A program made the translations under genes and the position numbers. Below, one piece after another: positions 1-8,800 of a stretch of DNA of 64,000 nucleotides (within the stretch, counting starts at the first letter, position 1; each line of letters starts with the position of its first letter). Source of the stretch: a virus; IMG/VR virus record IMGVR_UViG_3300027704_000008, positions 62,001 to 126,000 of that record. One strand, written 5' to 3'. Below the pieces are notes generated by a model. It was not told where the DNA came from and searched no databases. It saw only the letters and a program-made list of their open reading frames with translations.

Positions 1-1
1 T

Positions 2-349
2 GATGGAGAAATTAAATCTGATTTTGATTTTTCTCGAGAGACGTACTATACTCTCGTAGAAAGAGGCCGCGAGGGTATTGACGAGATGATGGAAGTGGCT
101 AAGAGCTCGGAGCACCCTCGCGCATACGAGGTGCTGTCTAAGCTAATTAAAGATACTGGCGATGTAGCCGACAAGTTAATGGACCTCAACAAGAAGAGTG
201 TCGAAATTAAAAAAGCCCAGGAAGGTGGCCCTGCTGCTTTACTTCCGGGGCAAACCACTACCAACGTTTTTGTTGGATCTACTGCTGAACTTCAACGGTT
301 GATCCATCAAGAGCAAGTTAAAGATATAACTCCCCCAAACGAGACATAA
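2..349 (+). CDS. gp16: Terminase small subunit gp16 (5' partial)
   Basis: Small subunit of the DNA-packaging terminase, which recognises phage DNA and regulates the gp17 motor. The frame is open from base 2, so the start lies outside the window and 115 codons plus the stop are visible. FDFSRETYYTLVERG, then SEHPRAYEV, and near the C-terminus NVFVGSTAELQ are segments I recognise from gp16 of T4-like cyanophages. The ATG at 86 is internal, because the family sequence continues upstream of it. Its position just before gp17 fits the T4-like order. Confidence 0.88.
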   Translation, partial: DGEIKSDFDFSRETYYTLVERGREGIDEMMEVAKSSEHPRAYEVLSKLIKDTGDVADKLMDLNKKSVEIKKAQEGGPAALLPGQTTTNVFVGSTAELQRLIHQEQVKDITPPNET

Positions 350-351
350 TC

Positions 352-618
352 ATGAAGTCGTTTAAAAAGTTTACTGAAGCAACGTATCAAGGTAAAAAGG
401 TTGCGCTGAATAAGCCGAGTGCGGGTGACGTCAAAAAGTCTAAAGTGTTTGTTGACCCGGATGGTGATGGTACGGCGCAGAAGGTAAATTTTGGTGATAA
501 AAACATGACCATTAAGAAAAACATCCCCTCAAGAAAAAAATCATTCCACGCAAGACACAAGTGTGATACAGCAAAGGATAAAACTACACCAAGATATTGG
601 AGCTGTAAGGCTTGGTAG
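352..618 (+). CDS. Small basic conserved protein with capsid-targeting-like N-terminus
   Basis: An 88-residue basic protein found between gp16 and gp17, as in many T4-like cyanophages (recognised from memory). The start MKSFKKFTEA resembles the T4 capsid-targeting sequence of internal head proteins (MKTYQEFIAEA type), which the gp21 protease cuts after a Glu. The C-terminal part holds RKKSFHARHKCD and YWSCKAW, with two Cys and two His that could bind metal. It is probably packaged in the prohead. No function is known to me. Confidence 0.7.
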   Translation: MKSFKKFTEATYQGKKVALNKPSAGDVKKSKVFVDPDGDGTAQKVNFGDKNMTIKKNIPSRKKSFHARHKCDTAKDKTTPRYWSCKAW

Positions 619-636
619 CAATACACTATATATTAT

Positions 637-2262
637 ATGCGCAATGATAACAGAAGTGAATCATATAACGGCAATGCCAATATTAAGAAAGAAGGTATAG
701 AGCAATCCTATACTCAATCTCAGCTGACTGAATATCTCAAGTGTTCCAACGATCCCAAGTACTTTGCTCAAACATACATTAAGGTTATACATCCTGATCA
801 CGGATTAGTTCCTTTCGATCTATACGATTATCAGAAAGAAATGTTTGATCATTTCAATAATAATTTATTTAATATTGTATTGGCTTGTCGTCAGTCAGGT
901 AAGTCTATTAGCTCGTGTGCATATCTGTTATGGTATTGCTGCTTTCACTCAGATAAATATGTGGCAATTCTTGCCAACAAGCACGCGACTGCGAAGGAGA
1001 TGTTATCTCGTATAACATTGATGCTCGAAAACTTACCATTCTTTTTGCAACCAGGATGTAAAACTCTCAATAAAAATAGTATTGAGTTTGATAATGAGAC
1101 CACATTAATGGCAGCGGCCACATCCAAGAGTTCCATTCGTGGATTCACAATCAACCTTTTATATCTAGATGAGTTTGCTTTTGTTGAAGACGCAGCTACG
1201 TTCTATACCTCAACGTATCCTGTAATTACAGCCGGCGTGAACTCAAGAGTGATTATTACATCTACGGCCAATGGTATCGGTAATATGTTTCACAGGCTAT
1301 GGACGTCATCGATACAGAAAACCAATACGTATGAACCGTTCAGGGTTGATTGGTGGGATGTTCCTGGGCGAGATGAGGCTTGGAAAGATCGTACAATAGC
1401 CAACACCAGCCAATTACAATTTGACCAAGAATATGGCAATACGTTCTTTGGCACGGGTCATTCGTTGATTAATGCACAGACTCTTATGGGTCTACGAGCC
1501 CAATCCCCAATCGAAGAACGCGAAGGTGGGTTATTTAGAATATATAATCTGCCAACAAGTAATCACGAATATATGCTATTTGCTGATGTCAGCAAAGGAA
1601 GAGGCCAGGACTATTCTACCTTTTCGGTAATCGATATTTCTAGCAGACCCTTTAAACAGGTCGCTGTATATCGCAACAATACTATTTCTCCAATACTCTT
1701 TCCTGATGTTATCTATAAGTATGCGAAATTGTATAATAACGCATATGTGGTAATTGAAGCAAACGATCAAGGAGCTCTAGTGGCAAATGGTTTATATTAC
1801 GATCACGAATATGAAGAATTGCATCAAACTCACAATAAGTCGGGAAAGGCTTCTCACTTGGGTGTGGAGATAAACAGGAAGATTAAGCGCATCGGTTGTT
1901 CTGGGTTTAAGGATGTGTTAGAGTCAGGAAGACTTGATATTGTCGACGAGCACACTATCATGGAGGTGTCTACGTTTGAGGCTAAAGGGCAGTCGTTTGA
2001 GGCTTCTGATAATAACCATGACGACATTGTGATGAACCTTGTGTTGTTTGGATATATAATTACAACAATGAAATTTGCTGAGATGACTGACATCAATATC
2101 AAGGAAGTTATGTATAAGCAGCGTATGGCAGAGATTGAGAATGATGTCCCATCGTGGGGATTCCATAGCGATGGGTTGGAAGACGCTTCCAATCTTGATT
2201 TATCGGACTCGTGGTCGGTCAAAGATGCCGAGGATGTGCCCGGAGGTTGGTGGTCTAAATAA
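637..2262 (+). CDS. gp17: Terminase large subunit gp17, packaging ATPase and nuclease
   Basis: Motor that drives DNA into the prohead and cuts concatemers. It has 541 residues (T4 gp17 has 610). The ATPase domain has a Walker A motif CRQSGKS at about residues 84-90 and Walker B LLYLDEF near 175-181. The RNase-H-like nuclease domain shows LFADVSKGRGQDYS near 316-329, VVIEANDQG and NNHDDIVMNLVL, which supply the acidic metal ligands. No clear ribosome-binding site precedes the ATG (tatattatATG). Confidence 0.97.
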   Translation: MRNDNRSESYNGNANIKKEGIEQSYTQSQLTEYLKCSNDPKYFAQTYIKVIHPDHGLVPFDLYDYQKEMFDHFNNNLFNIVLACRQSGKSISSCAYLLWYCCFHSDKYVAILANKHATAKEMLSRITLMLENLPFFLQPGCKTLNKNSIEFDNETTLMAAATSKSSIRGFTINLLYLDEFAFVEDAATFYTSTYPVITAGVNSRVIITSTANGIGNMFHRLWTSSIQKTNTYEPFRVDWWDVPGRDEAWKDRTIANTSQLQFDQEYGNTFFGTGHSLINAQTLMGLRAQSPIEEREGGLFRIYNLPTSNHEYMLFADVSKGRGQDYSTFSVIDISSRPFKQVAVYRNNTISPILFPDVIYKYAKLYNNAYVVIEANDQGALVANGLYYDHEYEELHQTHNKSGKASHLGVEINRKIKRIGCSGFKDVLESGRLDIVDEHTIMEVSTFEAKGQSFEASDNNHDDIVMNLVLFGYIITTMKFAEMTDINIKEVMYKQRMAEIENDVPSWGFHSDGLEDASNLDLSDSWSVKDAEDVPGGWWSK

Positions 2263-2269
2263 CCTAATT

Positions 2270-2277
2270 TATAAATA
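2270..2277 (+). promoter_or_regulatory. T4-type late promoter TATAAATA upstream of gp18
   Basis: TATAAATA is the T4 late promoter -10 element read by the gp55 sigma factor, which is encoded at 14165. It lies 72 bases before the sheath gene and just after gp17, where late transcription of tail genes is expected. Confidence 0.75.
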
Positions 2278-2288
2278 ATGTTATTGAA

Positions 2289-2304
2289 TATCCGTATACG
2301 GATA
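2289..2304 (+). promoter_or_regulatory. 16-bp perfect palindrome in the gp18 leader
   Basis: TATCCGTATACGGATA is a perfect palindrome just downstream of the late promoter and so within the leader of the gp18 mRNA; a further TCCGTATTATGCG follows. The inner CCGTATACGG recurs at 47849-47858. It could be an operator or an mRNA structure; its function is unknown. Confidence 0.5.
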
Positions 2305-2348
2305 TGTCCGTATTATGCGAATCTTATAATTAGAGAAGGAAAATAAAA

Positions 2349-4139
2349 ATGGCTAAGTCAGCTTCTCCTGCAGTCACCACAACAGAGATAGATCTCACTA
2401 GTGTCGTCCCTAGTGTTCAATCCTCTACTGGTGCCATGGTAGGCAATTTTAGATGGGGGCCTGTTGATCAGCCCATATTAGTGGGTAACGCAGAAACTCT
2501 CGTAGAGACCTTCGGCAACCCAGCAGATGACACATCAGCAGTTGATTTTTTATCTGCTTCGCAATTTCTGCGATATGCAAGTACGTTATACGTAACAAGA
2601 TCAGTAACATCTGCGGCAAAAAACGCGACGGCAAGAACTGATCCTCAAGGCGGGTCGTTTATAATCAAAAACGATGCAGCATATGACCTTTCTTATCCGG
2701 GAGCTTTTGGTGCTGACAGTGCAGACCAATATACTGGTATGTTCTTTGCTAAGCATGCTGGTGCGTTGGGAAATAGTATTAAGGTCTCTATCGGTGCTGC
2801 TTTGGTCGATGCGAGTACCGCTACTGCAGCGAATAATGCTTGGAATTATGGATCTTTATTTCCTGAGGCGCCAGGTACCAGTAAATTTGCGGCCGATCGG
2901 GGTGCATCTCGCGATGAGGTCCACGTCGTAGTTGTAGATGTAGATGGGAAATTTACAGGAACCCTTGGTGCCGTACTAGAGACCTACAGCTTCTTATCTG
3001 TAGCTCCCGGTGCTAAGACCACAGATGGTGGAAATAATTACCTACCTGATGTTATTAATTCAGCTAGTAATTATATCCGATTTGGACATTACGACACAAC
3101 TTTTGCTCCTACAGGAACCTATTGGGGAGTCGAATCCACCGTTGCGGTGCCCCGAAATTACAGTACTGGGTCGGTAGCAGCAGTTTCGACACTCAACGCC
3201 ACTTCATCCCTATCATTTGTTGGTGGAGCCGACAGTGGTGCACTAGAGGATTCAGATCTGGTCGGTGCTAGCGGCTCAAATGCAGTATATACTGATGCCG
3301 AAACAATTACAGTTGATTTTCTAATTGCGCCCGGAATGTCTGCCACAATAGATCATAAAGCAGTTGTGGCCGATTTGTTAGCAATAGCAACCGCTCGTAA
3401 AGACTGTGTTGTTGTAGCATCCCCTAGCCGAGCATCAGTCGTAAATAATTCTGATCCGGTTACTGCTACCATAACAGAGTTTTCAGAGATGTCTTCATCG
3501 TACTTGTTCGTGGAGAATAATTACCTTAAGGTATTTGATGCCCAGAACGATAAATTTATATTCATACCTGCCGCATCTTCCACAGCTGGTATCATGGCCG
3601 CGTCTGATTTGGGTCAGGGTCCATGGTTCTCCCCTGCTGGACAGAAACGGGGCCAGTACCTCAACATAGTTGGTTTGGCTTATAGCGCTACTAAGGTACA
3701 ACGCGACTTGCTTTACAATGCTGGGATTAACCCAGTAGTTAACCTACCTGGCCGTGGGGTTATGTTGTTTGGTGACAAGACTAAAGAAACTCGACCCAGT
3801 GCATTTGACCGCATTAACGTGCGACGATTGTTCTTGGTAGTTGAACGATCAATTAGTCTGGCAGCCCGTAACGTTATGTTTGAATTCAACGACGAGTTTA
3901 CTCGAGCCGAATTCGTAAATATTATAGAACCATTCCTGAGAGAAATCAAAGGACGTCGAGGAATCACTGAGTTTTATGTACAGTGTGATGTGACAAACAA
4001 TACGCCTGCAGTCGTTGACCGCAATGAATTAATCGCCACAGTCTTCATCAAGCCAGCCCGTTCAATTAACTTCATAACACTTAATTTTGTTGCAGTTAGA
4101 ACCGGCGTTGACTTCGAAGAAGTAGTTGGCACAGTATAA
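2349..4139 (+). CDS. gp18: Tail sheath protein gp18
   Basis: Contractile sheath subunit that surrounds the tail tube. It has 596 residues (T4 gp18 has 659). The N-terminal SPAVTTTEIDLT and the C-terminal region with FEFNDEFTRAEFVNIIEPFLREI and FNPARSINFITLNFVAVRTG-like text match the conserved sheath core; the actual residues near the end are FIKPARSINFITLNFVAVR. It is followed after 29 bases by the tube gene. The ribosome-binding site is AGAAGGAAAA before ATG 2349. Confidence 0.95.
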   Translation: MAKSASPAVTTTEIDLTSVVPSVQSSTGAMVGNFRWGPVDQPILVGNAETLVETFGNPADDTSAVDFLSASQFLRYASTLYVTRSVTSAAKNATARTDPQGGSFIIKNDAAYDLSYPGAFGADSADQYTGMFFAKHAGALGNSIKVSIGAALVDASTATAANNAWNYGSLFPEAPGTSKFAADRGASRDEVHVVVVDVDGKFTGTLGAVLETYSFLSVAPGAKTTDGGNNYLPDVINSASNYIRFGHYDTTFAPTGTYWGVESTVAVPRNYSTGSVAAVSTLNATSSLSFVGGADSGALEDSDLVGASGSNAVYTDAETITVDFLIAPGMSATIDHKAVVADLLAIATARKDCVVVASPSRASVVNNSDPVTATITEFSEMSSSYLFVENNYLKVFDAQNDKFIFIPAASSTAGIMAASDLGQGPWFSPAGQKRGQYLNIVGLAYSATKVQRDLLYNAGINPVVNLPGRGVMLFGDKTKETRPSAFDRINVRRLFLVVERSISLAARNVMFEFNDEFTRAEFVNIIEPFLREIKGRRGITEFYVQCDVTNNTPAVVDRNELIATVFIKPARSINFITLNFVAVRTGVDFEEVVGTV

Positions 4140-4168
4140 TTAGCGCTGCTAAAAGGAGAATATAACAA

Positions 4169-4696
4169 ATGGCTATTCTAGGCGTAGATGATTTTAAAGC
4201 TAAACTGAAAGGTGGCGGTGCTAGGCCAACGCTTTTCAAATGCACAATCGGTTTCCCGTTGTATGCTAATGGTGATGTTGAACTAACATCATTCATGTGC
4301 AAGGCTGCAAACCTACCCGCATCAAACTCAAGCTTCATCCCAATCGGATTCCGCGGCCGTCAGCTAAAAATTGCTGGCGATCGCACATTCGATCCATGGA
4401 CCATTACGGTTATCAACGATACAGATTTTTCTGTTCGTGATTCAATGGAACGTTGGATGAACGGTATTAATGCTCACCAAGCAAATACCGGTTTGACTAA
4501 TCCTCAAGATTATATGGCCGACATGCAAGTCGATCAGTATGACAAGGATGAGTCAATTATCAAGAGGTATAATATGCGTGGTGCGTTCCCAACCCAAATT
4601 TCTGAAATTGCTCTGAGTTATGACACTACAGACACAATTGAAGAATTCACGGTTGAGTTCCAGCTGCAGTACTGGGACAGCAACACAACCAGTTAA
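4169..4696 (+). CDS. gp19: Tail tube protein gp19
   Basis: Subunit of the inner tail tube through which DNA passes. It has 175 residues (T4 gp19 has 163). The pattern LFKCTIGFPLYANGD, the central FDPWTITVINDTDFSVRDSMERW and the C-terminal IEEFTVEFQLQYW are typical of gp19. It follows gp18 directly with an AAAGGAGAA ribosome-binding site, and is transcribed with it from the late promoter at 2270. Confidence 0.95.
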   Translation: MAILGVDDFKAKLKGGGARPTLFKCTIGFPLYANGDVELTSFMCKAANLPASNSSFIPIGFRGRQLKIAGDRTFDPWTITVINDTDFSVRDSMERWMNGINAHQANTGLTNPQDYMADMQVDQYDKDESIIKRYNMRGAFPTQISEIALSYDTTDTIEEFTVEFQLQYWDSNTTS

Positions 4697-4722
4697 CCTG
4701 GTGGTTATAAGTGATCTAAATA

Positions 4723-4744
4723 GAAGGGTCCTTCGGGACCCTTC
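4723..4744 (+). terminator. UUCG-tetraloop hairpin after gp19
   Basis: GAAGGGTCC-TTCG-GGACCCTTC forms a perfect 9-bp stem with a UUCG loop between gp19 and gp20. No run of T follows, so it may be a 3'-end stabiliser or a partial terminator rather than a full one. Confidence 0.6.
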
Positions 4745-4765
4745 GTATTAATAATAGGAACATCC

Positions 4766-6373
4766 ATGGCAGAAGAAGAAAAGAAAGCGCTCAACTTGTT
4801 TGGGTTTGAAATTACTCGTTCTAAGAAGTCTATACAGAATGACGACAACCTACCTTCCATAGTTCCTCCTACCGAAGAAGAAGGATCCGGCTTAGTAACA
4901 GCTGCCGGAGCTCACCTGGGCCACTACATCGATGTTGATGGTGGTGCCGCAAATTCAAAGGATAACCGGGCACTGATCAACAGCTACCGCGGTATATCTC
5001 AACACCCCGAAATAGATACAGCAGTCGAAGAGATTGTCAATGAAGCTATTATTGTGGGTGACAATAAGTCTACTGTCGAAATCAATCTTGAAGATATGCA
5101 GATTTCGGCGTCACTCAAGAAGAAGATAACTCTTGAGTTCGAGCATATTAACAACATGCTAAACTTCAACGCTATGGGCCACGACATTTTCAGATCGTGG
5201 TACGTTGACGGTCGCATATTCCATCACCTAGTACTGGATCCTAAGAAGCCTAAAGAAGGCATTAAGGAAATGCGGTATATTGATTCATGTTGTATCCGCA
5301 AGGTAAAACAAGTGAAGTACGACAAAGATCCTCAGTCTGGTGTAAAGACGGTAAAGGGTGTAGATGAGTTCTTTATTTATGAAGAGAAGACAAAGGGTGT
5401 CGGCGTTGGGTCGGCCAACGACTCCGTCAAGCTGACTCCTGAGAGCGTTAGCTATGTTACATCCGGACTGTTGAGTGATGACCGCAAGCAAGTGGTATCA
5501 TACTTGCATAAGGCTTTAAAACCCGTTAATCAGCTACGTATGATGGAAGACAGTCTGGTAATATACAGACTGGCTCGCGCACCAGAACGCCGTATATTCT
5601 ACATTGACGTCGGTTCGCTGCCTAAAGGTAAAGCTGATGCCTATATGAAAGATATCATGTCGCGCTACCGCAACAAGCTGGTGTATGATGCTAACACCGG
5701 ACATCTAAAAGATGATCGCAAGCATATGTCCATGCTCGAAGATTTCTGGTTGCCACGTCGTGAAGGTGGAAGAGGAACTGAGATTACTACCCTCCCCGGA
5801 GGAGAAAATCTTGGACAGATCGATGATATTCTATACTTTCAAAAGCGGTTGTATCGTTCATTGAACGTGCCCATTGGTCGCTTAGAAACAGAAAATCAGT
5901 TTTCTCTTGGTAGATCGTCAGAGATCTCTCGTGAAGAGTTAAATTTCCAAAAATTCGTTGACCGTTTACGCAATCGCTTTGCCGGCATCTTTATCAAGAC
6001 TCTCAAGAAGCAGCTAATCCTAAAGGGTATTTGCACTGAAGAAGACTGGGAAGATTGGAAGAATCATATCCACATAGATTTTATGAAGGACAACCACTTC
6101 ACCGAACTAGCTGAAGCTGAGATGTGGAGAGACCGCTTGTCCACGCTAGATCAGGCATGGAATTACGCCGGGGAGCTGTTTAGTAAAGAATGGATTATGA
6201 AAGAAGTTCTTAAAATGAGCGAGAACGAATACGCTGATATGCAAAAGCAGATGGCTAAGGAAAAGGATGCTGGAGAGGGTACGGAAGAGGATCCCAATTC
6301 ACAAGACCAAGACGTAGCTTCCAGTGACGGTGCACCTGAGCCGGATCAAGAGTCGCCTCCCAAAGACACCTAA
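4766..6373 (+). CDS. gp20: Portal vertex protein gp20
   Basis: Forms the dodecameric portal at one vertex of the head and is the dock for terminase and tail. It has 535 residues (T4 gp20 has 524). Recognisable segments include LINSYRGISQHPEIDTAVEEI near residue 70, RRIFYIDVGSLPKGKADAY, FWLPRREGGRGTEITTLPGG and LNVPIGRLETE. The C-terminus ends in an acidic tail. The ribosome-binding site is AGGAACATCC before ATG 4766. Confidence 0.97.
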   Translation: MAEEEKKALNLFGFEITRSKKSIQNDDNLPSIVPPTEEEGSGLVTAAGAHLGHYIDVDGGAANSKDNRALINSYRGISQHPEIDTAVEEIVNEAIIVGDNKSTVEINLEDMQISASLKKKITLEFEHINNMLNFNAMGHDIFRSWYVDGRIFHHLVLDPKKPKEGIKEMRYIDSCCIRKVKQVKYDKDPQSGVKTVKGVDEFFIYEEKTKGVGVGSANDSVKLTPESVSYVTSGLLSDDRKQVVSYLHKALKPVNQLRMMEDSLVIYRLARAPERRIFYIDVGSLPKGKADAYMKDIMSRYRNKLVYDANTGHLKDDRKHMSMLEDFWLPRREGGRGTEITTLPGGENLGQIDDILYFQKRLYRSLNVPIGRLETENQFSLGRSSEISREELNFQKFVDRLRNRFAGIFIKTLKKQLILKGICTEEDWEDWKNHIHIDFMKDNHFTELAEAEMWRDRLSTLDQAWNYAGELFSKEWIMKEVLKMSENEYADMQKQMAKEKDAGEGTEEDPNSQDQDVASSDGAPEPDQESPPKDT

Positions 6374-6562
6374 TTGTTGGGATTAGACCCCGAGCAATAT
6401 CGGGCTCTAATGATAGCACAACTGAAGCTGCAATTGCTTACCAACTTTCCCAACCGACCAAAATCACCACATACAGCACCCATATATAACTCAGGTGAAA
6501 TGATAACGACTCCGAATAGTGATTCGGATGATAATGAAAGTGCCATTCGGGCACCACAATAG
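6374..6562 (+). CDS. Small unknown protein between portal and prohead core genes
   Basis: A 62-residue frame starting with TTG (MLGLDPEQYRALMIAQLKLQLL) immediately after the gp20 stop. The first half can form an amphipathic helix and the second half is low-complexity and acidic (NSDSDDNES). The place is that of short core genes in T4-like phages, but I do not recognise the family. The start is uncertain because no good ribosome-binding site precedes it. Confidence 0.5.
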   Translation: MLGLDPEQYRALMIAQLKLQLLTNFPNRPKSPHTAPIYNSGEMITTPNSDSDDNESAIRAPQ

Positions 6563-6572
6563 GAGATAGATT

Positions 6573-6818
6573 ATGTCAGGAATTGATGACATTATAGTTA
6601 ACACAATTAATAAAGATTTTGCGCAGGCCAACAATGATTTCAATGATATCATGCTGGATAAAATGAACGATCGCCTTGATGCTCAACGTGCATCGATAGC
6701 TCAGCAGATGGCTGGCCAAGTGTCGCCACCCGACGAATTAGATAATGATGCTTATGAAATCACAAACGATGACATAGAAGATCAATCTGAGGAGCCCGAA
6801 GAAGAGTCTGAAGAATAA
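6573..6818 (+). CDS. Prohead core protein, gp67-like
   Basis: An 81-residue protein with a helical first half and a strongly acidic C-terminus (EDQSEEPEEESEE). Its size, composition and position between portal and prohead protease match T4 gp67, a component of the scaffold core that is degraded on maturation. The AGGAGATAG ribosome-binding site supports ATG 6573. Assigned by position and composition, since gp67 sequences diverge strongly. Confidence 0.6.
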   Translation: MSGIDDIIVNTINKDFAQANNDFNDIMLDKMNDRLDAQRASIAQQMAGQVSPPDELDNDAYEITNDDIEDQSEEPEEESEE

Positions 6819-6841
6819 TGGTCACTCTAAAATATAATCCT

Positions 6842-6849
6842 TATAAATA
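6842..6849 (+). promoter_or_regulatory. Late promoter TATAAATA before the prohead genes
   Basis: TATAAATA lies 15 bases upstream of ATG 6864, so transcription would start about at the ribosome-binding region of the gp68-like gene and run into gp21, gp22 and gp23. Confidence 0.7.
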
Positions 6850-6863
6850 ATCTTAAAACTATT

Positions 6864-7052
6864 ATGAAATCATTTCAAGAAATTAGGGAAGCCGCTTCTT
6901 ACTCCAAGAGAGTGAAAGGTATAGTAACTACCGTCTCTAAGAAGGGTAATAGGTTTGTTGCTACTATTGACGGCGATAGGTTAGACGACTATAAAACCGA
7001 GAAAGAAGCAATAAAGATGATCGACGCTTTTATGAAAAATTACAAAGGGTAA
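6864..7052 (+). CDS. Prohead core protein, gp68-like, with capsid-targeting-like start
   Basis: A 62-residue basic protein. It begins MKSFQEIREAASYSKR, a close match to capsid-targeting sequences cut by gp21 (IRE followed by A). The position directly before the prohead protease is that of T4 gp68, but it is less than half of the T4 length, so the assignment rests on synteny. The remainder, GNRFVATIDGDRLDDYKTEKEA, looks like a small beta-alpha fold. Confidence 0.55.
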   Translation: MKSFQEIREAASYSKRVKGIVTTVSKKGNRFVATIDGDRLDDYKTEKEAIKMIDAFMKNYKG

Positions 7053-7055
7053 ACC

Positions 7056-7718
7056 ATGAAGCTAATTTCAGAATTCAGTGAGACTAATCTAGAAGTTCTA
7101 ACTGAAGCTAAGAAGGACGGTACCAAATCTTACGCTATAGAGGGTGTATTTGCCCAAGCGGAAGCTAAAAACCGTAATGGTAGGATTTACCCTAAAAAAA
7201 TAATGGAATCGGCTGTTCACAAGTATGTAACAGATCAGGTAAAAACAGGACGAGCTGTGGGTGAGTTAAATCATCCAGAAGGACCCACAGTAAATCTTGA
7301 TAAAGTTTCTCACCTTATTACCGACCTTCACTGGGAAGGTAATAATGTAGTAGGAAAGGCATCAATCCTAGGAACTCCTATGGGCGAAATTGTAAAAGGT
7401 TTGCTCGAAGGTGGTGTTAGGTTGGGTGTATCAACTCGTGGTATGGGTAGCCTTGAGCAGCGTGAAAGCGCTATGTATGTAGGAGAAGACTTTGTTCTCA
7501 GTACGATAGATATCGTACAAGATCCATCGGCACATGAAGCATTCGTAAATGGAATTATGGAAGGTGTGGATTGGATTTGGAACAACGGAATCTTACAAGC
7601 TCAAGTCATTGAAAAAATGGAGACTGAAATACGAAACGCTCCTCGCAAAGGCCTTTATGAGGTTCAAACGCGTGAGTTCAAGAATTTCCTCTCGTCGCTT
7701 AAATCTAAAACATTTTAA
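7056..7718 (+). CDS. gp21: Prohead core protease gp21
   Basis: Serine protease that matures the prohead by cutting scaffold and capsid proteins after Glu. It has 220 residues (T4 gp21 has 212). The family motifs are visible: NRNGRIYPKKIM, GELNHPEGPTVNLDKVSH holding the catalytic His, and GVSTRGMGSL holding the nucleophilic Ser. It lies between the core genes and scaffold gp22, as in all T4-like phages. Confidence 0.95.
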   Translation: MKLISEFSETNLEVLTEAKKDGTKSYAIEGVFAQAEAKNRNGRIYPKKIMESAVHKYVTDQVKTGRAVGELNHPEGPTVNLDKVSHLITDLHWEGNNVVGKASILGTPMGEIVKGLLEGGVRLGVSTRGMGSLEQRESAMYVGEDFVLSTIDIVQDPSAHEAFVNGIMEGVDWIWNNGILQAQVIEKMETEIRNAPRKGLYEVQTREFKNFLSSLKSKTF

Positions 7719-7730
7719 CAGGAGTCCTCT

Positions 7731-8777
7731 ATGGATTACGAAAACCAAGAAGAGCTCCACGATGACGAAAACGACATGGTGGAAACAGAAGAAGCATTTG
7801 ACGGCGCTAATGCCGAAGCAGATGCCGTAGCGTCAGTCGCAAAGACTAATAGCACTAAGCAAGCTCCGGCTCGCAAAGGTGACAAGAAGAACGGTGAAGC
7901 ACCCAAAAATGCGGGCGCTAAAATTGGAGCAATGTATGACAAAATGAAGACTCTTTCGAAGGAAGAGTTGGAAGTTGCATACGAATTACTTATGAGAGAA
8001 GATTTCGTTGAAGCTAGCGAAATTGATGAGTCTGAATTTGACGTTGACGTTGATGTTGATTTCACTGAAGACCTTAACGCTCTTGTTGATTCTGAAGCTA
8101 CTCTTTCTGAGGAGTTTAAAGAAAAGACAGCTGTTATCTTTGAAGCTGCTATCAAGTCAAAGGTGAAAGAAGAAATCAATCGCCTTGAAGGAGAATATGA
8201 AACTTTGATTGAAGAAGAGACTCAAGCAATTCGTGAGTCCTTAGTTGATCAGGTAGATGGTTACCTTAATTATGCCGTTGAAACATGGATGCAGGAGAAT
8301 GAATTAGCAATTGCTGGTGGCCTTCGGTCCGAGATCGCAGAAAACTTTATGAAAGGATTCTTTGATCTTTGCCAGGAAAACTACATTGAAGTTCCTGAAT
8401 CTAAAGTCGATCTGGTTGATGAACTTGCAGAGCAAGTTGAAGGACTAGAAAGCCAATTGAGCACTTCAATTGACGAAATGATCGAGATGACTCAAGTTAT
8501 TGAGTCTATGTCCCGAGCAGCTATCGTCAGTGAAGCGTCTTATGACCTTGCCGACACCCAAGCAGAAAAGCTTGCCGGTCTTGTTGAAGAACTGGACTTT
8601 GACGACGCAGAAACTTTCCTTCAGAAAGTTCTCGTATGCAAAGAATCATACTTCGGTAAAAAGATCGTAGAAAGCGATTCTTCAATTGCAGAAGAGATGG
8701 ATTCTGGAGAGCCTGAAAAGGAAGTTTCTCCTTTAATGGATTCATACCTTACTGCAATCCGTAAAACACACAAATAG
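7731..8777 (+). CDS. gp22: Prohead scaffold protein gp22
   Basis: Main internal scaffold on which the capsid assembles and which is digested by gp21. It has 348 residues and is highly acidic and helical, with long Glu/Asp-rich stretches. Internal motifs such as MYDKMKTLSKEEL, YLNYAVETWMQEN and the C-terminal MDSYLTAIRKTHK recall gp22 of T4-like phages. It ends 24 bases before gp23. Confidence 0.9.
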   Translation: MDYENQEELHDDENDMVETEEAFDGANAEADAVASVAKTNSTKQAPARKGDKKNGEAPKNAGAKIGAMYDKMKTLSKEELEVAYELLMREDFVEASEIDESEFDVDVDVDFTEDLNALVDSEATLSEEFKEKTAVIFEAAIKSKVKEEINRLEGEYETLIEEETQAIRESLVDQVDGYLNYAVETWMQENELAIAGGLRSEIAENFMKGFFDLCQENYIEVPESKVDLVDELAEQVEGLESQLSTSIDEMIEMTQVIESMSRAAIVSEASYDLADTQAEKLAGLVEELDFDDAETFLQKVLVCKESYFGKKIVESDSSIAEEMDSGEPEKEVSPLMDSYLTAIRKTHK

Positions 8778-8800
8778 TAAAACAATAAGGAGTTTCCACA